From the NCBI GenBank assembly GCA_030538915.1, contig JAUNTC010000006.1, positions 1 through 39,531 on the forward strand: 39,531 nucleotides of DNA, written 5' to 3'. Shown here in pieces: positions 1 through 6,902 of the stretch. This DNA comes from Lachnospiraceae bacterium. Lineage in GTDB: Bacteria; Bacillota; Clostridia; Lachnospirales; Lachnospiraceae. The notes under the pieces were generated by a model, which saw nothing but the letters and a program-made list of their open reading frames with translations, ran no database searches and was not told the origin of the DNA. Each line of letters begins with the position of its first letter. The stretch's first letter is position 1. Position numbers and translations under genes: made by a program.

Positions 1-638
1 TAAAGAAGAATAAGCACGAATCCATCATTTTTAGACGGGATAATTCTCATTATGAAAAGTGTGGTACCAAAGATATCCAAATTGATGATGATATTCCGTT
101 TGATTTGCCAAGCGGATGGGCATGGAGCCGTTTAAGAAATCTTACAAGTAAAGTTGGAGCAGGTAGCACTCCTCAAGGTGGTCGTAGCGTTTACGTAGAA
201 AAAGGAGTCAAGTTTATAAGATCACAGAATGTATATGATGATGGTCTGCGATTGGGAGACATTGTCTATATTACCGAGGAAACAAACTCTAAAAAGTCAG
301 GAAGCATTGTTTGTCCACAAGACATTCTGTTAAATATTACTGGAGGTTCTATCGGACGATGTGCGGTGGTTCCTGATGACTTTGATATCGGGAATGTTAA
401 CCAGCATGTTATAATCATTCGTCTAATCGAGCCAGAGATGCGCTATTGGATACACGCTGTCTTAACATCACCTTATATACAGAATTTAATCATGGATGTA
501 CAGGTAGGAGTGTCACGAGAGGGACTAAGTGCAAGTAAACTAATGGACTTCTTTATTCCAGTCCCACCAGTAAATGAACAGAAAAGAATTCTTGCATCTG
601 TAGGAAAGACTAATATGATAATCAATTCTGCTTTGTAA
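1..638 (+). CDS. hsdS: Type I restriction-modification specificity subunit HsdS, C-terminal half (5' end off window)
   Basis: The frame is open from base 3, so the gene enters from beyond the left edge and no start is visible. HsdS gives a type I restriction-modification complex its DNA specificity through two target-recognition domains (TRDs) joined by conserved helical regions. Visible here are the end of the central conserved helix (KHESIIFRRDNSHYEK), then the second TRD, which opens with DDDIPFDLPSGWAWSRL and closes with the typical IPVPPVNEQKRI motif before a TAA at 636-638. The dyad recombination core lies in the NSHYEK codons. This is the likely expressed copy, because it reads on from upstream, where hsdM and hsdR would be expected; they are not in the window. 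Next come a spare TRD cassette, a recombinase and a reversed hsdS copy. HsdS identity is secure; the claim that it is the expressed copy is inferred. Confidence 0.88.
   Translation, partial: KKNKHESIIFRRDNSHYEKCGTKDIQIDDDIPFDLPSGWAWSRLRNLTSKVGAGSTPQGGRSVYVEKGVKFIRSQNVYDDGLRLGDIVYITEETNSKKSGSIVCPQDILLNITGGSIGRCAVVPDDFDIGNVNQHVIIIRLIEPEMRYWIHAVLTSPYIQNLIMDVQVGVSREGLSASKLMDFFIPVPPVNEQKRILASVGKTNMIINSAL
37..60 (+). repeat. Recombination site 1 at the hsdS TRD junction
   Basis: Positions 37-55 (GGGATAATTCTCATTATGA) are identical over 19 bases to the reverse complement of 2617-2635. Similarity continues upstream for about 35 bases. The core resembles the dyad TTCTCAT-T-ATGAGAA, with one arm altered to ATGAAAA. 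It encodes DNSHYEK at the border between the central helix and TRD2. Its use as a crossover site is inferred from the neighbouring recombinase. Confidence 0.75.
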
Positions 639-640
639 AG

Positions 641-658
641 TTCTCATTATGAGAAGTT
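641..658 (+). repeat. Recombination site 2, dyad core before the spare TRD cassette
   Basis: TTCTCATTATGAGAAGTT has perfect 7-base arms (TTCTCAT/ATGAGAA) around one central T. It lies in direct orientation to site 1, with the core offset by 597 bases (199 codons), so recombination between the two keeps the reading frame. The same 18 bases occur inverted at 2611-2628. Confidence 0.78.
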
Positions 659-1163
659 GGACGGCGCAGAGCGTTGTATTGATGATGAACTGCCGTTTGA
701 AATACCGGAAAGCTGGTGCTGGTGTAAAATCAGGAACATATTCACGCTTCAAGCGGGAAAAAATATACAAGCTGCAGAAATCCATGAAAATCCATTTCCC
801 GGTTCTTATCCCTGTTATGGTGGAAACGGAATTCGAGGCTATGTTGCCAAATCCAATCGCTCTGGTGATTATCCGATAATCGGAAGGCAAGGCGCTCTGT
901 GTGGCAATATCAACCGTGGCACAGGTGAATTCTACGCTACAGAACACGCTGTGTGCGTTGAAACATATGCGGATGTCAATGTTGTCTGGGCCTGCCTTTT
1001 TCTTACAGCACTTAACCTCAATCAATACGCCACTGCAACAGCACAACCAGGGTTGGCAGTGACTAACATAAATGAGATTTTCATGCCTTTGCCACCCTTA
1101 AACGAGCAGCATCGTATTGTCCAGCAGATTGAAGAGTTGCGCCCGCTTGTTAATAGTCTATAG
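641..1163 (+). pseudogene. Silent HsdS target-recognition cassette (TRD2 type), no start
   Basis: Directly after the hsdS stop codon the same frame continues as SSHYEKLDGAERCIDDELPFEIPESWCWCKI and ends with MPLPPLNEQHRIVQQIEELRPLVNSL at a stop at 1161-1163. It has the opening and closing motifs of an HsdS TRD but no promoter, no ribosome-binding site and no credible start; only a TTG at 657 is available. It starts exactly at a recombination core. The natural reading is a stored TRD that can be joined to the upstream hsdS, either by deletion between direct sites 1 and 2 or through inversion with the reversed hsdS copy. Its TRD sequence differs strongly from the one at 105-638, so a swap would change the recognised half-site. 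The silent status is inferred from the missing start signals. Confidence 0.82.
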
Positions 1164-1164
1164 G

Positions 1165-1196
1165 TATAATATCGTAGTGAAAGGAGGTCTTTCACT
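1165..1196 (+). promoter_or_regulatory. Recombinase -10 box and hairpin covering the ribosome-binding site
   Basis: A perfect TATAAT lies at 1165-1170 with no good -35 at normal spacing. Immediately before the ATG, AGTGAAAG (1176-1183) and CTTTCACT (1189-1196) form an exact 8-base inverted repeat. The Shine-Dalgarno AAGGAGG sits in its 5' arm and loop. The hairpin would end one base before the start codon, so it could limit translation of the recombinase. The effect is inferred from sequence only. Confidence 0.6.
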
Positions 1197-2000
1197 ATGA
1201 TAGAAGAATTTGAAAGACATTTGAGAGGTACAAATCTCTCGGAGAACACGATATCCTCGTATCTTTTTGCCTTACGGCAATACAGCTCGCAGTACGATGG
1301 TATCACGAAAAAGAACCTGCGAGCGTATAAGATTTGGCTGATAGAAAGCTATAAGCCAAAGACGGTCAACCTGCGTCTGAGAGCAATTAATTGCTACTTG
1401 GAAAGTATCGGTAAAGAGAACTTAAAAATACCGTTTGTACGTGTGCAGCAAAAAGCCTTTCTGGAAAATGTCATCAGCGAGGCGGATTATGAATATTTCA
1501 AAACCTGCCTCAAACGGGATGGTGAACTGTTCTGGTACTTTGTTATACGTTTTCTAGCAGCGACCGGCGCACGAGTCAGCGAACTCATACAGATCAAGGT
1601 GGAACACATCAAGCTTGGACATTTGGATTTATATTCGAAGGGTGGTAAACTTCGGCGAATATATATACCAAAGTCCTTGCAAAATGAAGCCCTTTCTTGG
1701 CTGAACGATAAGCATCAAGAAAGTGGCTTCATTTTTTTAAACAAATATGGAGACAGAATTACAACCAGAGGCATTTCCGGACAGTTAAAGAAGCTGGCGG
1801 TACGGTATGGTATCGATCCAGCAGTTGTATATCCGCATTCTTTCCGTCACCGATTTGCAAAGAGTTTTTTGGATCGCTGCAATGACATCGCATTCCTTGC
1901 TGACCTTATGGGGCATGAGAGCATCGAAACCACCCGCATTTATCTCCGTAAGACATCGACCGAACAACGGGCTATTGTAGATGATGTGATTGACTGGTAA
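1197..2000 (+). CDS. Tyrosine recombinase (XerC/integrase family) of the hsdS locus
   Basis: A 267-residue phage-integrase-family recombinase. An N-terminal SAM-like core-binding domain (about residues 1-85) is followed by the catalytic domain. The expected catalytic residues are visible: Arg in ATGARVSELI, Lys in SKGGKLRRIYIP, HxxR in HSFRHRFAKSF, and His plus the Tyr nucleophile in LMGHESIETTRIYLRK. The start is set by AGGAGG nine bases before the ATG at 1197. It lies between forward hsdS pieces and a reversed hsdS copy, the usual place of the recombinase in phase-variable type I loci such as the pneumococcal hsdS/creX locus. By inference it shuffles TRDs at the TTCTCAT/ATGAGAA cores. It is not the housekeeping XerC/XerD, given its context. 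Confidence 0.9.
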   Translation: MIEEFERHLRGTNLSENTISSYLFALRQYSSQYDGITKKNLRAYKIWLIESYKPKTVNLRLRAINCYLESIGKENLKIPFVRVQQKAFLENVISEADYEYFKTCLKRDGELFWYFVIRFLAATGARVSELIQIKVEHIKLGHLDLYSKGGKLRRIYIPKSLQNEALSWLNDKHQESGFIFLNKYGDRITTRGISGQLKKLAVRYGIDPAVVYPHSFRHRFAKSFLDRCNDIAFLADLMGHESIETTRIYLRKTSTEQRAIVDDVIDW

Positions 2001-2007
2001 AAAAATG

Positions 2008-2040
2008 GGCATACGCACGTTGATGACGTATGCCTGATTT
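2008..2040. terminator. Bidirectional terminator between recombinase and reversed hsdS copy
   Basis: GGCATACG (2008-2015) pairs with CGTATGCC (2027-2034), with a T-rich tail on the plus strand and an A-run (2000-2005) that serves as the tail on the minus strand. It separates the convergent recombinase and hsdS' genes. Confidence 0.75.
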
Positions 2041-2222
2041 TTACAGATTATTCATATATTGTTGCAGGTAATTAATCTGATCAACTATCCTCTTCTGATC
2101 CATAAGTGGTGGCAGCGGAATCAAATAGTCAATGGCTTTCACAATGGTAATTGTGCCTACTGTAGTACCAGCAGAATTTTTCTTTATTTGTTCTTCCATG
2201 TATGGAGAATACATTAGAATCT

Positions 2223-2240
2223 TCAAATATGCCGGGTTAC
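2223..2240 (-). other. Single-base frameshift site in hsdS' TRD2
   Basis: The two parts of TRD2 lie in adjacent frames that meet here. Restoring one base (GTAAACCC in place of GTAACCC) joins them into a continuous domain similar in layout to TRD1 (DKEYLKYLICSP versus NPAYLKILMYSP). Confidence 0.7.
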
Positions 2241-2610
2241 TTTACTGAAATTTTCCATGCAAATTACACTGGCATCTTTATAATAAAATCGATCATTGTC
2301 TTTGACGATATAAGTTTTCCCCAGAGTTCCTACGGCTGTAACCATCAAATCCCCACCATGCGGTACTCCGCTGGAAGCCAATTCGGTGTATAATGCTTCG
2401 GTAATATATAGTTCATTTTCTACATAACCTATATCTGCCAGCTTTCCTATCTCTCTGGCTCTGTAAAAGGGTACTCCTTCACTTCGCCAATCAGACTGAT
2501 GAACACGTCTAGCTGAAACAATATTCACTATTGATTTTAATCGGCACCAGCACCAACTTTTTGGAATGTCAAACGGCAGTTCTTCATCAATACAATGCTC
2601 CATACCGTCT

Positions 2611-2635
2611 AACTTCTCATAATGAGAATTATCCC
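2611..2635 (-). repeat. Recombination site 3, inverted relative to sites 1 and 2
   Basis: On the minus strand this contains the full dyad core TTCTCAT-T-ATGAGAA inside codons for DNSHYEKL. It shares 19 bases with site 1 and 18 bases with site 2, in inverted orientation. The codon phase is the same at all three sites, so inversion keeps the reading frame. Similarity extends for tens of bases on both sides. Confidence 0.78.
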
Positions 2636-3420
2636 TTCTGAAAATGACAGATTCGTGTTTATCCTTTTTTATTTTTCCTTCCTTAATCAGCTGCTGCTTT
2701 TCATCCCTGATACGCTCCAGAAGCACCTCAGCTGGCTCGTCAGATGGATCTTGGGGGACTAATTTTCCTTGAACAGCCCACTGAAGGATCGATTTCTTTA
2801 GATTATCGGGAAAAGAAGTGTTAAGATAATCTATTTTTTTATAAACAATATCATATCTGTTTATGAAGGGCTGCATAGTATGAATCTTTTCTACAATCCT
2901 TTTTTGCTCAGATAATGGAGGGATTACAATAAGAGTATTTGCTATATCTCTCATCACCCAGTTTTTATTGCCAACTCCACGAGTATTTTCCGTTGCCTGT
3001 TTTTGTACAAGAGGAGAGCAAATCAGATATTTCAAATATTCTTTATCTAATAGATTCTGGTTGAATTTTAAAAGTGCCACACTCACAAATAAGCTAAATT
3101 GATCATTACAATCTACAATAACTGGTATTCCTGTTGTACCAACTTTGCTTAAAAGAATGTCTCCATATTCTGGATTGCATCGATTATACAGTTCTCTATG
3201 CTCTTGTTCAGTAATGTATTTACAATTTGAGAAATCAAGTTTACCACTGCTAATATCCTTTACCGAAACAAACGGTATACCAGAATCAACATATTGGGGA
3301 CGAGAATGTGTACCATCTGTCAATTTATGCAATATAGTTCCAAGCCGTACCCATTCCCATGAATCCGGGATCTCAAACGGAACCTCATCCACAATGCACA
3401 CAGGTTCATTTTTCCCGACT

Positions 3421-3434
3421 TTCTCATAAGGCAA
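3421..3434 (-). repeat. Degenerate recombination half-site at the start of hsdS' TRD1
   Basis: The minus strand reads TTGCCTTATGAGAAAG. It keeps the TTATGAGAA arm of the core and encodes LPYEK, a relative of NSHYEK, but the other arm is lost. It marks where the silent gene loses similarity to a full hsdS. The matching site in the expressed gene would lie left of the window, which is inferred. Confidence 0.45.
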
Positions 3435-3448
3435 ATTATCAGCAGTGC

Positions 3449-3631
3449 TTATTCAGACTGGCGTACTATCTTCAGAACACCTTCTTCTATGGTTTCAACT
3501 GTAATATGACTGTTCGATGGGAAGCCAGCCTCTTCTAACCATCTTCCCTTTAGAATGATTGTAGGTCGCTCTTGATAATGATATCCTGATTGGCTGTAAA
3601 CTTTTAGTTTTCTACTTTTATTCATATTCAT
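3449..3631 (-). CDS. SymE-like small protein (type I toxin family)
   Basis: A 60-residue protein with the SymE pattern: RKLKVYSQSGYHYQERPTIILKGRWLEEAGF followed by a short strand-rich tail with TVETIEEGVLKIVRQ. SymE proteins have an AbrB/SpoVT-like fold. In E. coli symE lies beside the hsd type I restriction locus and acts as an SOS-induced RNA-associated toxin. The GGAGG upstream allows starts at 3631 or 3625. The stop is 14 bases before the silent hsdS' frame, so transcription of this gene would run through hsdS'. Family assignment is fairly good. Toxicity, and an antisense antitoxin like SymR, are not shown by the sequence. Confidence 0.72.
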   Translation of the reverse strand: MNMNKSRKLKVYSQSGYHYQERPTIILKGRWLEEAGFPSNSHITVETIEEGVLKIVRQSE

Positions 3632-3640
3632 ATTTCCTCC

Positions 3641-3695
3641 ATTTCGCTAAATGATTTTTTCGCTATAATGTTTCTCTATTTTGCCAAATTATTTT
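3641..3695 (-). promoter_or_regulatory. Paired operator-like repeats upstream of the symE-like gene
   Basis: Two related 18-mers, ATTTCGCTAAATGATTTT (3641-3658) and ATTTTGCCAAATTATTTT (3678-3695), match at 14 of 18 positions. Each has ATTT/AAAT arms around a GC centre. They lie just upstream of the gene, where a repressor or the promoter would act. No convincing -35/-10 pair was found on the minus strand. Confidence 0.3.
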
Positions 3696-3792
3696 AGAAA
3701 TTCCCCACCCCCTCGAAACCTCCAAAAGGACAATCACAAAAAATGAAGCTGAAAATTGCTGAAAATAAATGTAAATATAGGGAAAGAAATCC

Positions 3793-3822
3793 GCCCGAAA
3801 CGGCGTATTTACGGGCTTTTTC
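3793..3822 (+). terminator. Probable terminator near the comEC' break
   Basis: GCCCG (3793-3797) and CGGGC (3812-3816) are separated by 14 bases, with a T-run after the stem on the plus strand. It is a short stem. The rest of 3696-3792 shows no recognisable element. Confidence 0.4.
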
Positions 3823-4489
3823 AAAGCCACGTATATGCCAAGAATAAAGTTTGAACACCGGATATAGCAAGAATATGGGCGATTCCGTTTACTTTATAAA
3901 GTTCTTTCAGTTCCGGATCCATTGCACTTTTATCTCCTAAAAGCATTGCAGAGAGCACACCGCCTTTTTCTTCACCAAGGACTTTTATAAGCATCTCTTT
4001 CCACGCCATCTTTAAACGCCAGAGCTTTTCCTGAATTTCATTTTCTTTCCCGGATTGAAGCTTGATCTTGTCTGCCCATACTGAAGCATGGATCTTCTGC
4101 CTTTTATAATATGCTTTCTGGTCAAAATTGCCGGGATTTCTCGCGTCATCAAAATATTTCAGCTTTCCCGTTACTTCAATGACGTTGCCATAACATATAT
4201 TTTTTCGTTTTTCATTTCTGTCATATATAACAATCTGAGATTCTTTGAGCGAACGCTCTTTTGAATAAGAATAAATAGATACATTTTTTAGATAATAAGA
4301 TCGCCTGTTTTCTGTAAATTCCTTCTTGCAGACAGCTCCCGCCACAAGGACCTTTTCGTTGTCCTCTATATCAGATGTGATGGAAGTCGGAGAGAAAAAG
4401 GTATATGCTTTTTCTCTCCCGCCCCATACAACTGCTGCCAGCAAAAACATCCACAGAAGACAGACCGTACAAAGAGGTCTGTGTTTCAA
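3821..4489 (-). pseudogene. comEC: ComEC/Rec2 DNA-uptake channel, N-terminal fragment
   Basis: The 222 residues match the start of ComEC: a membrane segment (CLLWMFLLAAVVWG), a DUF4131-like OB-type region (GNVIEVTGKLKYFDDARNPGNFDQKAYYKRQKI), and the opening of the competence membrane domain (VLSAMLLGDKSAMDPELKELYKVNGIAHILAISG). ComEC normally has 650-800 residues and goes on with HILAISGLH. Here similarity stops after ISG and the frame ends 12 residues later (VQTLFLAYTWL). The channel and the C-terminal metallo-beta-lactamase-like domain are missing. The start is a TTG at 4489 with GGAGGG seven bases upstream, directly after the lipoprotein stop. The break coincides with the edge of the hsdS/recombinase region, so an insertion or deletion junction near 3855 is inferred. 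Confidence 0.8.
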
Positions 4490-4492
4490 TTT

Positions 4493-5422
4493 TTATCCCT
4501 CCACGATCGATGGGTCTGATGAAAATGGTTTGCTTAAATTCACACTGTTCTGATAACGCACATTCGCTTTTCCATCGATCAAAATCTGTACTTTTCCGGC
4601 TGCTTCGTTTGCCGTAATAGAATTCACGATCGCATAAATCGTAATCTTCGGATCGATTTTATACTTTGTACTCTGACAGGCACGGTCAAGATTCACATAG
4701 CAGATGCCATCTTTTGTAGATACACCAAGAATCTCCGTGTCCGGCGAAAGTACCGGATACAAAGAATTCTCATCCGGTCCGTCAACAAGCTGTTCTACGA
4801 TTACTTTTTCCAGCGATGTATTGCTGTCATATTTTACGTTTACCATTTCTTCCTTCAGTTTATCTCCCTTTGCATTGGCAAAATAGAGCCGAAGGTCTGC
4901 ACTCTGATAAGAATGCAGTGATGAACCGGCATTCTGTACAAAATCTGCTGAGCAAAGATATCCTTCCGGAACACCTTTTTCATTTTTAACCGGCTCTTTT
5001 CCCACAAAAAACTGCACATATCCGATTTCTTCAACCTGTGTCAATGTCTGTACAAGGCATGCCTCAAAGAGCAGTTGAAATGTTTTATTCTGTTTTTTAA
5101 ACGCCTCATTCATATGAAGATTAATCTTGCCATCACGCACTTCAAAGTGTTCCACAGCGATATGATTTTGGAAAGCGCTTTTATATTCGATTGTATTCGG
5201 TTCCTTCTTCAATGCCTTCAACGCATTTTTAATCTGCGCATCAGTCGTATCACCTTTCAGCGTATACGCTTCCTTGGTCACATCTGTCTCCTCCGCATTG
5301 ATATACCAGAGTGCGGTCTCGCCTTCTTTTGGTTCCTGCTTTTTCCCACACCCGCTTATATTTACCATAAGCAGAGCAAATGCAAGGCACAGCGTCAGGG
5401 CCGAGCTGATTTTTTGTCTCAT
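4493..5422 (-). CDS. GerMN-domain lipoprotein
   Basis: Exported lipoprotein. From the ATG at 5422 it has a signal peptide with lipobox ISGC (MRQKISSALTLCLAFALLMVNISGCGKK). The start is supported by GAGG nine bases upstream; an ATG at 5437 in the same frame has poorer spacing. Two GerMN-like modules follow. The second is clear (LRLYFANAKGDKLKEEMVNVKYDSNTSLEKVIVEQLVDGP ... GVSTKDGICYVNLDRA). GerMN domains occur in spore germination protein GerM and in lipoproteins paired with sensor kinases such as LpqB. Here the gene follows a two-component sensor and precedes comEC, with gaps of only 28 and 3 bases, so it is in one operon. Its role may be extracytoplasmic sensing or wall-linked, which is an inference. 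Confidence 0.82.
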   Translation of the reverse strand: MRQKISSALTLCLAFALLMVNISGCGKKQEPKEGETALWYINAEETDVTKEAYTLKGDTTDAQIKNALKALKKEPNTIEYKSAFQNHIAVEHFEVRDGKINLHMNEAFKKQNKTFQLLFEACLVQTLTQVEEIGYVQFFVGKEPVKNEKGVPEGYLCSADFVQNAGSSLHSYQSADLRLYFANAKGDKLKEEMVNVKYDSNTSLEKVIVEQLVDGPDENSLYPVLSPDTEILGVSTKDGICYVNLDRACQSTKYKIDPKITIYAIVNSITANEAAGKVQILIDGKANVRYQNSVNLSKPFSSDPSIVEG

Positions 5423-5450
5423 AGTTTCATTCCTCATTTCCAAGCTTATG

Positions 5451-6902
5451 CTATCCGCGCTCCGGCGGTGCATACACCAGCGGGATCCTAACTGTAAATG
5501 TTGTTCCTTCTCCCGGCTGACTGAACACTTTGATCGAACCACGATGCATGACAATTGCATTTCTCGTGATGGAAAGTCCAAGACCGGTTCCGCCGATCTC
5601 TCTTGAGTGAGATTTGTCCACTCGATAAAATCGTTCGAAAATATGTCCCGTCTCTTCCGGTTCGATCCCGATACCAGAGTCTGCCACTTCTATATTGCAG
5701 AATCTGTGGTCTGCGTTCAGAGTCACATGGACCCATCCGCCTTCTTTGTTATATTTGATCGCATTCTCAACAAGATTGGTAATAGCAAGTGAAAATTTCA
5801 CTTCATCGATCTCTGCTGTTACCGGTCGATAGCTTTGATATACGACCTCTACATTTGCCTTCGACGCAATCGGACGCAGTCGTTTTAAAATCTTCTCTAT
5901 CAGCTCATTAATACTGACAGACTGTATATTCATCGTATTGGCAGTCTTATCCATCTTCACAAGAGACAACAGATCATTGATAATCTTATTCTCTCTCTCA
6001 ATCTCTTCGGATAAATCTCCCATAAATTCACGATACAGTTCTGCCGGCACATCCTCCTGTATAAGGAGCGAATCTGCCAGTACTTTCATAGACGTCAGCG
6101 GCGTCTTTAATTCATGCGACACATTGGAAACAAATTCCTTTCTCGAATCATCCTGCGCCTTTAAACGTCCCAACATCTTATTAAATGCTTCCGACAGGAT
6201 CTTCGTCTCTGTATAAGCCTTCTCATGAAGATAATCAGCATGGTATCCTTCTGTAACCGCACCAATCTGGCTTGTAATGCGCTGAAATGGATATACTGCG
6301 AAAAATCCAATTACAAGTGCAAGCAAAAGAACAACCATTACGGTCACGATCGCCACAACATTGGCTTTCCCTGCAAGCACGCTTCTGCTCTCTGTGATCG
6401 GATCGGTCGATACACTGACAAGCATTACACCGATCACTTTTTCTTTTGCCGCATCCATAACCGGAGCTGTCACTTCAATATATCGATTTTTCGAATCAAA
6501 ATAAGTCGTACCTTTTCCACGCATGCACGCAGTAACGTCAGCAGCGACGATCCGTTTTCCTTCATCAATGTCATACGTATCCTGGAAAATACGATAAGAA
6601 TCATCGATAAGTAACACTCTTCCATTGTAAATATTGGATAATTGTGTGATCTCAGCTTTCAAAGCCTGCGTGGCAGCTGTCTTCGGGTAATCTCCCTGAC
6701 TTAACTGATTACATAGAATGGTGCATTGATTCTGGATCTCGGCAGTACGCACCTCCACTGCCCGCTTCTCATAACTTGTAAGGAGCACCGCTTCCATGAC
6801 CACTGTCGGAATGATTGCAAACAGGATCAAAAGGACTGTGATCTGAAAGCGGAGACTCTTTAATACTTCTATCTTAAAATATCTTTTAACCTTTAAAATA
6901 AT
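5451..6902 (-). CDS. Sensor histidine kinase (HAMP, HisKA, HATPase), unusual start
   Basis: Membrane sensor kinase of the two-component pair with the next gene. It has an N-terminal TM segment (ITVLLILFAIIPTVVMEAVLL), an extracytoplasmic domain of about 150 residues, a second TM segment (VVAIVTVMVVLLLALVIGFFAVYPF) and a HAMP linker. The HisKA H-box follows (FVSNVSHELKTPLTSMK), then HATPase motifs NLVENAIKYN, DSGIGI and GGTGLGLSI. The layout resembles the VicK/PhoR type. No ATG, GTG or TTG lies near the expected start. The nearest ATG (6986) would put 100 bases inside the regulator gene. A GGGGAG lies upstream of ATT codons at 6902 and 6899, so an ATT start is suggested but unproven. The true start is uncertain; the stop is firm. 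Confidence 0.88.
   Translation of the reverse strand: MILKVKRYFKIEVLKSLRFQITVLLILFAIIPTVVMEAVLLTSYEKRAVEVRTAEIQNQCTILCNQLSQGDYPKTAATQALKAEITQLSNIYNGRVLLIDDSYRIFQDTYDIDEGKRIVAADVTACMRGKGTTYFDSKNRYIEVTAPVMDAAKEKVIGVMLVSVSTDPITESRSVLAGKANVVAIVTVMVVLLLALVIGFFAVYPFQRITSQIGAVTEGYHADYLHEKAYTETKILSEAFNKMLGRLKAQDDSRKEFVSNVSHELKTPLTSMKVLADSLLIQEDVPAELYREFMGDLSEEIERENKIINDLLSLVKMDKTANTMNIQSVSINELIEKILKRLRPIASKANVEVVYQSYRPVTAEIDEVKFSLAITNLVENAIKYNKEGGWVHVTLNADHRFCNIEVADSGIGIEPEETGHIFERFYRVDKSHSREIGGTGLGLSITRNAIVMHRGSIKVFSQPGEGTTFTVRIPLVYAPPERG

Larger units (their letters stand above)
2041..3434 (-). pseudogene. Silent reversed HsdS copy (hsdS') with two TRDs, frameshifted
   Basis: Read on the minus strand, this has TRD1 (VDEVPFEIPDSWEWVRL to IVIPPLSEQKRIVEKI), the central helix (KKSILQWAVQGKLVPQDPSDEPAE...), the recombination core in NSHYEKLDG, and TRD2, which ends LIPLPPLMDQKRIVDQI. 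There is no proper start; the frame opens only with a TTG at 3434 just after the symE-like stop. Near 2223-2240 the TRD2 frame breaks: one frame ends ENFSKVTRHI*, while the next frame carries on YLKILMYSPYMEEQIKK. One extra base in the GTAACCC stretch would give ...KVNPAYLKILMYSP.... So it is a stored copy whose TRD2 is currently frameshifted, unless the loss is a sequencing error. No promoter is visible for expression in this orientation. Confidence 0.83.

Noticed and set aside
657..1163. Treating the second TRD cassette as an independent expressed gene starting at TTG 657
   Set aside because: No ribosome-binding site or promoter, the TTG lies inside the conserved NSHYEKLDG motif, and the frame continues from hsdS across its stop. 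A silent cassette fits better.
3664..3669. Plus-strand TATAAT as promoter of a SymR-like antisense RNA
   Set aside because: It would transcribe away from the symE-like gene, and no -35 is found at proper spacing.
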